Source: Episyrphus balteatus (taxonomy: Eukaryota; Arthropoda; Insecta; Diptera; Syrphidae). From it: a DNA stretch of 64,000 bases. Shown piece by piece: positions 39,516 through 52,402 of this stretch (the stretch's first letter is position 1; each line of letters begins with the position of its first letter). The stretch spans positions 1 through 64,000 of the forward strand of contig NW_026605122.1 in assembly GCF_945859705.1 (NCBI RefSeq). The letters run 5' to 3'. The translations under genes and the position numbers were made by a program. The notes beneath the pieces are model-generated. The model had not been told where the DNA came from and did no database searches. It worked only from the letters and a program-made list of their open reading frames with translations.

Positions 39516-41785
39516 ATGACAACCTATAATAAATTGTATATCGTTGGAAAGCTTACATCTTCAGCTTTTTAGATGCCCTAATCATATCTCTCAGTTGCTT
39601 AGAAAAAAGAATAAAAATTTTTAAATCAATCAGCTGGAGAACAAAAAAAAAAGCTTTAATTTCATATATTTTTTTCAATTTTTTTTTGTATGACAACCTA
39701 TAATAAATTGTATATCGTTGGAAAGCTTTCATCTTCAGCTTTAATTAAATGCCCTAATCATATCTCTCAGTTGCTTAGAAAAAAGAATAAAAATTTTTAA
39801 ATCAATCAGCTGGAGAACAAAAAAAAAAGCTTTAATTTCAGATATTTTTTTCAATTTTTTTTAGTATGACAACCTATAATAAATTGTATATCGTTGGAAA
39901 GCTTTCATCTTCAGCTTTAATTAAATGCCCTAATCATATCTCTCAGTTGCTTAGAAAAAAGAATAAAAATTTTTTAATCAATCAGCTGCAGAACAAAAAA
40001 AAAAGCTTTAATTTCAGATATTTTTTTCAATTTTTTTTTGTATGACAACCTATAATAAATTGTATATCGTTGGAAAGCTTTCATCTTGAGCTTAAATTAA
40101 ATGCCCTAATCATATCTCTCAGTTGCTTAGAAAAAAGAATAAAAATTTTTTAATCAATCAGCTGGAGAACAAAAAAAAAGCTTTAATTTCAGATATTTTT
40201 TTCAATTTTTTTTTGTATGACAACCTATAATAAATTGTATATCGTTGGAAAGCTTTCATCTTCAGCTTTAATTAAATGCCCTAATCATATCTCTCAGTTG
40301 CTTAGAAAAAAGAATAAAAATTTTTTAATCAATCAGCTGGAGAACAAAAAAAAGCTTTAATTTCAGATATTTTTTTCAATTTTTTTTTGTATGACAACCT
40401 ATAATATATTGTATATCGTTGGAAAGCTTTCATCTTCAGCTTTAAGTAAATGCCCTAATCATATCTCTCAGTTGCTTAGAAAAAAGAATAAAAATTTTTT
40501 AATCAATCAGCTGGAGAACAAAAAAAAAAGCTTTAATTTCAGATATTTTTTTCAATTTTTTTTTGTATGACAACCTATAATATCGTTGGAAAGCTTTCAT
40601 CTTCAGCTTTAATTAAATGCCCTAATCATATCTCTCAGTTGCTTAGAAAAAAAAATAAAAATTTTTTTAATCAATCAGCTGGAGAACAAAAAAAAAGCTT
40701 TAATTTCAGATATTTTTTTCAATTTTTTTTTGTATGACAACCTATAATAAATTGTATATCGTTGGAAAGCTTACATCTTCAGCTTTAATTAGATGCCCTA
40801 ATCATATCTCTCAGTTGCTTAGAAAAAAGAATAAAAAATTTTTAAATCAATCAGCTGGAGAACAAAAAAAAAAGCTTTAATTTCAGATATTTTTTTCAAT
40901 TTTTTTTTGTATGACAACCTATAATAAATTGTATATCGTTGGAAAGCTTTCATCTTCAGCTTTAATTAAATGGCCTAATCATATCTCTCAGTTGCTTAGA
41001 AAAAAGAATAAAAATTTTTTAATCAATCAGCTGGAGAACAAAAAAAAAAGCTTTAATTTCAGATATTTTTTTCAATTTTTTTTAGTATGACAACCTATAA
41101 TAAATTGTATATCGTTGGAAAGCTTTCATCTTCAGCTTTAAGTAAATTCCCTAATCATATCTTTCAGTTGCTTAGAAAAAAGAATAAAAATTTTTTAATC
41201 AATCAGCTGGAGAACAAAAAAAAAAGCTTTAATTTCAGATATTTTTTTCAATTTTTTTTTGTATGACACCTATAATAAATTGTATATCGTTGGAAAGCTT
41301 TCATCTTCAGCTTTAATTGAATGCCCTAATCATATCTCTCAGTTGCTTAGAAAAAAAATAAAATTTTTTTAATCAATCAGCTGGAGAACAAAAAAAAAAG
41401 CTTTAATTTCAGATATTTTTTTCAATTTTTTTTTGTATGACAACCTATAATAAATTGTATATCGTTGGAAAGCTTTCATCTTCAGCTTTAATTAAATGCC
41501 CTAATCATATCTCTCAGTTGCTTAGAAAAAAAATAAAATTTTTTTTAATCAATCAGCTGGAGAACAAAAAACAGCTTAATTTCAGATATTTTTTTCAATT
41601 TTTTTTTGTATGACAACCTATAATAAATTGTATATCGTTGGAAGCTTACATCTTCAGCTTTAATTAGATGCCCTAATCATATCTCTCAGTTGCTGAGAAA
41701 AAAGAATAAAAATTTTTTAATCAATCAGCTGGAGAACAAAAAAAAAAGCTTTAATTTCAGATATTTTTTTCAATTTTTTTTTAGT

Positions 41786-41876
41786 ATGACAACCTATAAT
41801 AAATTGTATATCGTTGGAAAGCTGGAGAACAAAAAAAAAGCTTTAATTTCAGATATTTTTTTCAATTTTTTTTTGT
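41786..41876 (+). repeat. 91 bp truncated monomer, copy B
   Basis: This is the counterpart of the unit at 25798-25888, with the same ggaaagct-to-ggagaac joint and the same length, 15,988 bp further on. Flanking monomers are also equivalent, which confirms the alignment of copies A and B here. Confidence 0.9.
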
Positions 41877-44800
41877 ATGACAACCTATAATAAATTGTAT
41901 ATCGTTGGAAAGCTTTCATCTTCAGCTTTAATTAGATGCCCTAATCATATCTCTCAGTTGCTTAATTTTTTTATCAATCAGCTGGAGAACAAAAAAAAAA
42001 GCTTTAATTTCAGATATTTTTTTCAATTTTTTTTTGTATGACAACCTATAATAAATTGTATATCGTTGGAAAGCTTACATCTTCAGCTTTAATTAGATGC
42101 CCCAATCATATATCTCAGTTGCTTAGAAAAAGAATACAAATTTTTTTAATCAATCAGCTGGAGAACAAAAAAAAAAGCTTTAATTTCAGATATTTTTTCA
42201 ATTTTTTTTTGTATGACAACCTATAATAAATTGTATATCTATGGAAAGCTTACATCTTCAGCTTTAATTAGATGCCCTAATCATATCTCTCAGTTGCTTA
42301 GAAAAAAGAATAAAAATTTTTTAATCAATCAGCTGGAGAACAAAAAAAAGCTTTAATTTCAGATATTTTTTTCAATTTTTTTTTGTATGACAACCTATAA
42401 TAAATTGTATATCGTCGGAAAGCTTTCATCTTCAGCTTTAATTAAATGCCCTAATCATATCTCTCAGTTGCTTAGAAAAAAGAATAAAAATTTTTTAATC
42501 AATCAGCTGGAGAACAAAAAAAAAGCTTTAATTTGAGATATTTTTTTCAATTTTTTTTTGTATGCCAACCTATTATAAATTGTATATCGTTGGAAAGCTT
42601 TCTTCTTCAGCTTTAATTAAATGCCCTAATCATATCTCTCAGTTGCTTAGAAAAAAGAATAAAAATTTTTTAATCAATCAGCTGGAGAACAAAAAAAAAA
42701 GCTTTAATTTCAGATATTTTTTTCAATTTTTTTTTGTATGACAACCTATAATAAATTGTATATCGTTGGAAAGCTTACATCTTCAGCTTTAATTAGATGC
42801 CCTAATCATATCTCTCAGTTGCTTAGAAAAAAGAATAAAAATTTTTAAATCAATCAGCTGGAGAACAAAAAAAAAAGCTTTAATTTCAGATATTTTTTTC
42901 AATTTTTTTTTGTATGACAACCTATAATAAATTGTATATCGTTGGAAAGCTTTCATCTTCAGCTTTAATTAAATGGCATAATCATATCTCTCAGTTGCTT
43001 AGAAAAAAGAATAAAAATTTTTTAATCAATCAGCTGGAGAACAAAAAAAAAGCTTTAATTTCAGATATTTTTTTCAATTTTTTTTAGTATGACAACCTAT
43101 AATAAATTGTATATCGTTGGAAAGCTTTCATCTTCAGCTTTAATTAAATGCCCTAATCATATCTCTCAGTTGCTTAGAAAAAAGAATAAAAATTTTTTAA
43201 TCAATCAGCTGCAGAACAAAAAAAAAAGCTTTAATTTCAGATATTTTTTTCAATTTTTTTTTGTATGACAACCTATAATAAATTGTATATCGTTGGAAAG
43301 CTTTCATCTTGAGCTTAAATTAAATGCCCTAATCATATCTCTCAGTTGCTTAGAAAAAAGAATGAAATTTTTTTAATCAATCAGCTGCAGAACAAAAAAA
43401 AAAGCTTTAATTTCAGATATTTTTTTCAATTTTTTTTTGTATGACAACCTATAATAAATTGTATATCGTTGGGAAGCTTTCATCTTCAGCTTTAAGTAAA
43501 TGCCCTAATCATATCTCTCAGTTGCTTAGAAAAAAGAATAAAAATTTTTTAATCAATCAGCTGGAGAACAAAAAAAAAAGCTTTAATTTCAGATATTTTT
43601 TTCAATTTTTTTTGTATGACAACCTATAATATCGTTGGAAAGCTTTCATCTTCAGCTTTAATTAGATGCCCTAATCATATCTCTCAGTTGCTTAGAAAAA
43701 AGAATAAAAATTTTTAAATCAATCAGCTGGAGAACAAAAAAAAAAGCTTTAATTTCAGATATTTTTTTCAATTTTTTTTTGTATGACAACCTATAATAAA
43801 TTGTATATCGTTGGAAAGCTTTCATCTTCAGCTTTAATTAGATGCCCTAATCATATCTCTCAGTTGCTTAGAAAAAAGAATAAAAATTTTTAAATCAATC
43901 AGCTGGAGAACAAAAAAAAAAGCTTTAATTTCAGATATTTTTTTCAATTTTTTTTTGTATGACAACCTATAATAAATTGTATATCGTTGGAAAGCTTTCA
44001 TCTTCAGCTTTAATTAAATGGCCTAATCATATCTCTCAGTTGCTTAGAAAAAAGAATAAAAATTTTTTAATCAATCAGCTGGAGAACAAAAAAAAAAGCT
44101 TTAATTTCAGATATTTTTTTCAATTTTTTTTAGTATGACAACCTATAATAAATTGTATATCGTTGGAAAGCTTTCATCTTCAGCTTTAAGTAAATTCCCT
44201 AATCATATCTCTCAGTTGCTTAGAAAAAAGAATAAAAATTTTTTAATCAATCAGCTGGAGAACAAAAAAAAAAGCTTTAATTTCAGATATTTTTTTCAAT
44301 TTTTTTTTGTATGACAACCTATAATAAATTGTATATCGTTGGAAAGCTTTCATCTTCAGCTTTAATTAAATGCCCTAATCATATCTCTCAGTTGCTTAGA
44401 AAAAAAATAAAATTTTTTTAATCAATCAGCTGGAGAACAAAAAAAAAGCTTTAATTTCAGATATTTTTTTCAATTTTTTTTTGTATGACAACCTATAATA
44501 AATTGTATATCGTTGGAAAGCTTACATCTTCAGCTTTAATTAGATGCCCTAATCATATCTCTCAGTTGCTTAGAAAAAAGAATAAAAATTTTTAAATCAA
44601 TCAGCTGGAGAACAAAAAAAAAGCTTTAATTTCAGATATTTTTTTCAATTTTTTTTTGTATGACAACCTATAATAAATTGTATATCGTTGGAAAGCTTTC
44701 ATCTTCAGCTTTAATTAGATGCCCTAATCATATCTCTCAGTTGCTTAGAAAAAAGAATAAAAATTTTTTAATCAATCAGCTGGAGAACAAAAAAAAAGCT

Positions 44801-47800
44801 TTAATTTCAGATATTTTTTTCAATTTTTTTTTTGTATGACAACCTATAATAAATTGTATATCGTCGGAAAGCTTTCATCTTCAGCTTTAATTAAATGCCC
44901 TAATCATATCTCTCAGTTGCTTAGAAAAAAGAATAAAAATTTTTAAATCAATCAGCTGGAGAACAAAAAAAAAGCTTTAATTTCAAATATTTTTTTCAAT
45001 TTTTTTTTGTATGCCAACCTATTATAAATTGTATATCGTTGGAAAGCTTTCTTCTTCAGCTTTAATTAAATGCCCTAATCATATCTCTCAGTTGCTTAGA
45101 AAAAAGAATAAAAATTTTTTAATCAATCAGCTGGAGAACAAAAAAAAAAGCTTTAATTTCAGATATTTTTTTCAATTTTTTTTTGTATGACAACCTATAA
45201 TAAATTGTATATCGTTGGAAAGCTTACATCTTCAGCTTTAATTAGATGCACCAATCATATCTCTCAGTTGCTTAGAAAAAAGAATACAAATTTTTTAATC
45301 AATCAGCTGCAGAACAAACAAAAAAGCTTTAATTTCAGATATTTTTTTCAATTTTTTTTTGTATGACAACCTATAATAAATTGTATATCGTTGGAAAGCT
45401 TTCATCTTCAGCTTTAATTAGATGCCCTAATCATATCTCTCAGTTGCTTAGAAAAAAGAATACAAATTTTTTAATCAATCAGCTGGAGAACAAAAAAAAA
45501 AACTTTAATTTCAGATATTTTTTTCAATTTTTTTTTGTATGACAACCTATAATAAATTGTATATCGTTGGAAAGCTTTCATCTTCAGCTTTAATTAGATG
45601 CCCTAATCATATCTCTTAGTTGCTTAGAAAAAAGAATAAAAATTTTTTAATCAATCAGCTGCAGAACAAAAAAAAAAGCTTTAATTTCAGATATTTTTTT
45701 CAATTTTTTTTAGTATGACAACCTATAATAAATTGTATATCTATGGAAAGCTTTCATCTTCAGCTTTAATTAGATGCCCTAATCATATCTCTCAGTTGCT
45801 TAGAAAAAAGAATAAAAATTTTTTAATCAATCAGCTGGAGAACAAAAAAAAAAGCTTTAATTTCAGATATTTTTTTCAATTTTTTTTAGTATGACAACCT
45901 ATAATAAATTGTATATCTATGGAAAGCTTTCATCTTCAGCTTTAATTAAATGCCCTAATCATATCTCTCAGTTGCTTAGAAAAAAGAATAAAAATTTTTT
46001 AATCAATCAGCTGCAGAACAAAAAAAAAAGCTTTAATTTCAGATATTTTTTTCAATTTTTTTTTGTATGACAACCTATAATAAATTGTATATCGTTGGAA
46101 AGCTTTCATCTTGAGCTTAAATTAAATGCCCTAATCATATCTCTCAGTTGCTTAGAAAAAAGAATGAAATTTTTTTAATCAATCAGCTGCAGAACAAAAA
46201 AAAAAGCTTTAATTTCAGATATTTTTTTCAATTTTTTTTTGTATGACAACCTATAATAAATTGTATATCGTTGGAAAGCTTTCATCTTCAGCTTTAAGTA
46301 AATGCCCTAATCATATCTCTCAGTTGCTTAGAAAAAAGAATAAAAATTTTTTAATCAATCAGCTGGAGAACAAAAAAAAAAGCTTTAATTTCAGATATTT
46401 TTTTCAATTTTTTTTTGTATGACAACCTATAATATCGTTGGAAAGCTTTCATCTTCAGCTTAAATTAAATGCCCTAATCATATCTCTCAGTTGCTTGGAA
46501 AAAAAATAAAATTTTTTTAATCAATCAGCTGGAGAACAAAAAAAAAGCTTTAATTTCAGATATTTTTTTCAATTTTTTTTTTGTATGACAACCTATAATA
46601 AATTGTATATCGTTGGAAAGCTTACATCTTCAGCTTTAATTAGATGCCCTTATCATATCTCTCAGTTGCTTAGAAAAAAGAATAAAAATTTTTTAATCAA
46701 TCAGCTGGAGAACAAAAAAAAAGCTTTAATTTCAGATATTTTTTTCAATTTTTTTTTGTATGACAACCTATAATAAATTGTATATCGTTGGAAAGCTTTC
46801 ATCTTCAGCTTTAATTAAATGGCCTAATCATATCTCTCAGTTGCTTAGAAAAAAGAATAAAAATTTTTTAATCAATCAGCTGGAGAACAAAAAAAAAAGC
46901 TTTAATTTCAGATATTTTTTTCAATTTTTTTTAGTAGGACAACCTATAATAAATTGTATATCGTTGGAAAGCTTTCATCTTCAGCTTTAAGTAAATGCCC
47001 TAATCATATCTCTCAGTTGCTTAGAAAAAAGAATAAAAATTTTTTAATCAATCAGCTGGAGAACAAAAAAAAAAGCTTTAATTTCAGATATTTTTTTCAA
47101 TTTTTTTTTGTATGACAACCTATAATAAATTGTATATCGTTGGAAAGCTTTCATCTTCAGCTTAAATTAAATGCCCTAATCATATCTCTCAGTTGCTTAG
47201 AAAAAAGAATAAAAATTTTTTAATCAATCAGCTGCAGAACAAAAAAAAAAGCTTTAATTTCAGATATTTTTTTCAATTTTTTTTTTGTATGACAACCTAT
47301 AATAAATTGTATATCGTTGGAAAGCTTTCATCTTCAGCTTTAATTAGATGCCCTAATCATATCTCTCAGTTGCTTAGAAAAAAGAATAAAAATTTTTTAA
47401 TCAATCAGCTGGAAAAAAAAAAGCTTTAATTTCAGATATTTTTTTCAATTTTTTTTTGTATGACAACCTATAATAAATTGTATATCTATGGAAAGCTTAC
47501 ATCTTCAGCTTTAATTAGATGCCCTAATCATATCTCTCAGTTGCTTAGAAAAAAGAATAAAAATTTTTTAATCAATCAGCTGGAGAACAAAAAAAAAGCT
47601 TTAATTTCAGATATTTTTTTCAATTTTTTTTTGTATGACAACCTATAATAAATTGTATATCGTCGGAAAGCTTTCATCTTCAGCTTTAATTAAATGCCCT
47701 AATCATATCTCTCAGTTGCTTAGAAAAAAGAATAAAAATTTTTAAATCAATCAGCTGGAGAACAAAAAAAAGCTTTAATTTCAGATATTTTTTTCAATTT

Positions 47801-48900
47801 TTTTTTGTATGCCAACCTATTATAAATTGTATATCGTTGGAAAGCTTTCTTCTTCAGCTTTAATTAAATGCCCTAATCATTTCTCTCAGTTGCTTAGAAA
47901 AAAAATAAAAATTTTTTAATCAATCAGCTGGAGAACAAAAAAAAAAGCTTTAATTTCAGATATTTTTTTCAATTTTTTTTTGTATGACAACCTATAATAA
48001 ATTGTATATTGTTGGAAAGCTTTCATCTTCAGCTTTAATTAAATGCCCTAATCATATCTCTCAGTTGCTTAGAAAAAAGAATAAAAATTTTTCAATCAAT
48101 CAGCTGCAGAACAAAAAAAAAGCTTTAATTTCAGATATTTTTTTCAATTTTTTTTGTATGACAACCTATAATACATTGTACATCGTTGGAAAGCTTACAT
48201 CTTCAGCTTTAATTAGATGCCCTAATCATATCTCTCAGTTGCTTAGAAAAAAGAATAAAAATTTTTTAATCAATCAGCTGGAGAACAAAAAATAAAGCTT
48301 TAATTTCAGATATTTTTTTCAATTTTTTTTTGTATGACAACCTATAATAAATTGTATATCGTTGGAAAGCTTACATCTTCAGCTTTAATTAGATGCACCA
48401 ATCATATCTCTCAGTTGCTTAGAAAAAAGAATACAAATTTTTTAATCAATCAGCTGCAGAACAAACAAAAAAGCTTTAATTTCAGATATTTTTTTCAATT
48501 TTTTTTTGTATGCCAACATATAATAAATTGTATATCGTTGGAAAGCTTTCATCTTCAGCTTTAATTAGATGCCCTAATCATATCTCTCAGTTGCTTAGAA
48601 AAAAGAATAAAAATTTTTTAATCAATCAGCTGGAGAACAAAAAAAAAAGCTTTAATTTCAGATATTTTTTTCAATTTTTTTTTGTATGACAACCTATAAT
48701 AAATTGTATATCGTTGGAAAGCTTACATCTTCAGCTTTAATTAGATGCCCTAATCATATCTCTCAGTTGCTTAGAAAAAAGAATAAAAATTTTTTAATCA
48801 ATCAGCTGGAGAACAAAAAAAAAGCTTTAATTTCAGATATTTTTTTCAATTTTTTTTTGTATGACAACCTATAATAAATTGTATATCGTTGGAAAGCTTA

Positions 48901-51900
48901 CATCTTCAGCTTTAATTAGATGCCCTAATCATATCTCTCAGTTGCTTAGAAAAAAGAATAAAAATTTTTTAATCAATCAGCTGGAGAACAAAAAAAAAGC
49001 TTTAATTTCAGATATTTTTTTCAATTTTTTTTTGTATGACAACCTATAATAAATTGTATATCGTTGGAAAGCTTTCATCTTCAGCTTTAATTAAATGCCC
49101 TTATCATTTCTCTCAGTTGCTTAGAAAAAAAATAAAAATTTTTTAATCAATCAGCTGGAGAACAAAAAAAAAAGCTTTAATTTCAGATATTTTTTTCAAT
49201 TTTTTTTTGTACGACAACCTATAATAAATTGTATATCGTTGGAAAGCTTACATCTTCAGCTTTAATTAGATGCCCTAATCATATCTCTCAGTTGCTTAGA
49301 AAAAAGAATACAAATTTTTTAATCAATCAGCTGGAGAACAAAAAAAAAAGCTTTAATTTCAGATATTTTTTTCAATTTTTTTTTTGTATGACAACCTATA
49401 ATAAATTGTATATCGTTGGAAAGCTTTCATCTTCAGCTTTAAGTAAATGCCCTAATCATTTCTCTCAGTTGCTTAGAAAAAAAATAAAAATTTTTTAATC
49501 AATCAGCTGCAGAACAAAAAAAAAGCTTTAATTTCAGATATTTTTTTCAATTTTTTTTGTATGACAACCTATAATAAATTGTACATCGTTGGAAAGCTTA
49601 CATCTTCAGCTTTAATTAGATGCCCTAATCATATCTCTCAGTTGCTTAGAAAAAAGAATAAAAATTTTTTAATCAATCAGCTGGAGAACAAAAAAAAAAG
49701 CTTTAATTTCAGATATTTTTTTCAATTTTTTTTTGTATGACAACCTATAATAAATTGTATATCGTTGGAAAGCTTACATCTTCAGCTTTAATTAGATGCC
49801 CCAATCATATCTCTCAGTTGCTTAGAAAAAAGAATACAAATTTTTTAATCAATCAGCTGCAGAACAAACAAAAAAGCTTTAATTTCAGATATTTTTTTCA
49901 ATTTTTTTTTGTATGACAACCTATAATAAATTGTATATCGTTGGAAAGCTTTCATCTTCAGCTTTAATTAGATGCCCTAATCATATCTCTCAGTTGCTTA
50001 GAAAAAAGAATAAAAATTTTTTAATCAATCAGCTGGAGAACAAAAAAAAAAGCTTTAATTTCAGATATTTTTTTCCATTTTTTTTGTATGACAACCTATA
50101 ATAAATTGTATATCGTTGGAAAGCTTACATCTTCAGCTCTAATTAGATGCCCTAATCATATCTCTCAGTTGCTTAGAAAAAAGAATAAAAATTTTTTAAT
50201 CAATCAGCTGGAGAACAAAAAAAAAAGCTTTAATTTCAGATATTTTTTTCAATTTTTTTTTGTATGACAACCTATAATAAATTGTATATCGTTGGAAAGC
50301 TTACATCTTCAGCTTTAATTAGATGCCCTAATCATATCCCTCAGTTGCTTAGAAAAAGAATAAAAATTTTTTAATCAATCAGCTGGAGAACAAAAAAAAA
50401 AGCTTTAATTTCAGATATTTTTTTCAATTTTTTTTTGTATGACAACCTATAATAAATTGTATATCGTTGGAAAGCTTACATCTTCAGCTTTAATTAGATG
50501 CCCTAATCATATCTCTCAGTTGCTTAGAAAAAAGAATAAAAATTTTTTAATCAATCAGCTGGAGAACAAAAAAAAAAGCTTTAATTTGAGATATTTTTTT
50601 CAATTTTTTTTTTGTATGACAACCTAATAAAATTGTATATCGTTGGAAAGCTTACATCTTCAGCTTTAATTAAATGCCTTAATCATATCTCTCAGTTGCT
50701 TAGAAAAAAAGAATAAAAATTTTTTAATCAATCAGCTGGAGAACAAAAAAAAAGCTTTAATTTCAGATATTTTTTTCAATTTTTTTTGTATGGCAACCTA
50801 TAATAAATTGTATATAGTTGGAAAGCTTTCATCTTCAGCTTTAATTAAATGCCCTAATCATATCTCTCAGTTGTTTAGAAAAAAGAATAAAAATTTTTTA
50901 ATCAATCAGCTGCAGAACAAAAAAAAAAGCTTTAATTTCAGATATTTTTTTCAATTTTTTTTTTGTATGACAACCTATAATAAATTGTATATCGTTGGAA
51001 AGCTTACATCTTCAGCTTTAATTAAATGCCCTAATCATATCTCTCAGTTGCTTAGAAAAAAGAATAAAATTTTTTTAATCAATCAGCTGGAGAACAAAAA
51101 AAAAGCTTTAATTTCAGATATTTTTTTCAATTTTTTTTTGTATGACAACCTATAATAAATTGTATATTGTTGGAAAGCTTACATCTTCAGCTTTAATTAG
51201 ATGCCCTAATCATATCTCTCAGTTGCTTAGAAAAAAGAATAAAAATTTTTTAATCAATCAGCTACAGAACAAAAAAAAAAAGCTTTAATTTCAGATATTT
51301 TTTTCAATTTTTTTTTGTATGACAACCTATAATAAATTGTATATCGTTGGAAAGCTTACATCTTCAGCTTTAATTAGATGCCCTAATCATATCTCTCAAT
51401 TGCTTAGAAAAAAGAATAAAAATTTTTTAATCAATCAGCTGGAGAACAAAAAAAAAAAGCTTTAATTTCAGATATTTTTTTCAATTTTTTTTTGTATGAC
51501 AACCTATAATAAATTGTATATCGTTGGAAAGCTTTCATCTTCAGCTTTAATTAAATGCCCTAATCATATCTCTCAGTTGCTTAGAAAAAAGAATACAAAA
51601 TTTTTAATCAATCAACCTATAATAAATTGTATATCGTTGGAAAGCTTTCATCTTCAGCTTTAAGTAAATGCCCTAATCATATCTCTCAGTTGCTTAGAAA
51701 AAAGAATAAAATTTTTTTAATCAATCAGCTGGAGAACAAAAAAAAAGCTTTAATTTCAGATATTTTTTTCAATTTTTTTTTGTATGACAACCTATAATAA
51801 ATTGTATATCGTTGGAAAGCTTACATCTTCAGCTTTAATTAGATGCCCTAATCATATCTCTCAGTTGCTTAGAAAAAAGAATAAAAATTTTTTAATCAAT

Positions 51901-52402
51901 CAGCTGCAGAACAAAAAAAAAAGCTTTAATTTCAGATATTTTTTTCAATTTTTTTTTGTATGACAACCTATAATAAATTGTATATCGTTGGAAAGCTTAC
52001 ATCTTCAGCTTTAATTAGATGCCCTAATCATATCTCTCAGTTGCTTAGAAAAAAGAATAAAAATTTTTTAATCAATCAGCTGGAGAACAAAAAAAAAAGC
52101 TTTAATTTCAGATATTTTTTTCAATTTTTTTTTGTATGACAACCTATAATAAATTGTATATCGTTGGAAAGCTTTCATCTTCAGCTTTAATTAAATGCCC
52201 TAATCATATCTCTCAGTTGCTTAGAAAAAAGAATACAAAATTTTTAATCAATCAACCTATAATAAATTGTATATCGTTGGAAAGCTTTCATCTTCAGCTT
52301 TAAGTAAATGCCCTAATCATATCTCTCAGTTGCTTAGAAAAAAGAATAAAAATTTTTTAATCAATCAGCTGGAGAACAAAAAAAAAAAGCTTTAATTTCA
52401 GA
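48901..52402 (+). repeat. Heterogeneous satellite region between two higher-order families
   Basis: About 20 monomers that do not continue the A/B order and do not yet show the right-hand family. Most are of the tacatc/tagatg subtype. Between about 50.1 and 50.9 kb many private single-base changes cluster (atatccctc, gaaaaagaat, atttgagat, acctaataaaattg, gccttaatc, gtatggcaacc, tatagttgg, ttgtttag). The region ends in the 640 bp duplication. No non-satellite sequence is present. Confidence 0.85.
50973..52254 (+). repeat. Two copies of a ~640 bp subunit ending in the same truncated monomer
   Basis: The word gaatacaaaa followed by tttttaatcaatca and then acctataat occurs at 51591 and again at 52231, exactly 640 bp apart. 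At each place about 70 bp are missing: the monomer stops in aatcaatca and the next starts inside gacaacct, without its ATG. The subunit is therefore three full monomers plus one of about 110 bp. The two copies differ at several sites (ctctcaattg at 51394, A-run 11 against 10), so this is older than the 3,166 bp duplication. Confidence 0.85.

Larger units (their letters stand above)
36677..40000 (+). repeat. 3.3 kb sub-block, single copy in B
   Basis: This block matches both A1 (offset about 19,314) and A2 (offset about 15,990) and is followed directly by the ttgagcttaaatt monomer, as after A2. The ctctcaaaagaat deletion (36796), gatgcactaatc (36942), longer T run (38090) and cagctttttag (39557) are all present. 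Private features are gtatgccaacctataat at 38989 where A1 and A2 keep cctattat, and aaatgccctaatc at 39747 where both A copies have aaatggcataatc. Confidence 0.88.
32913..48900 (+). repeat. Large tandem duplication, copy B (15,988 bp)
   Basis: This is the second copy of the long ordered unit. It ends where a at 48900 is followed by sequence that diverges from the start of B at 48919 (g for a). The A/B junction therefore lies within about 18 bp after 32912. It lacks one 3,324 bp sub-block relative to A, which exactly accounts for the length difference (19,312 minus 15,988). Private changes in B cluster at about 41.26-41.66 kb (gacacc for gacaacc, acagcttaat, ttggaagctt) and at 42.13 kb (one A lost, one T gained). 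Elsewhere the copies differ only sparsely. Confidence 0.93.
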
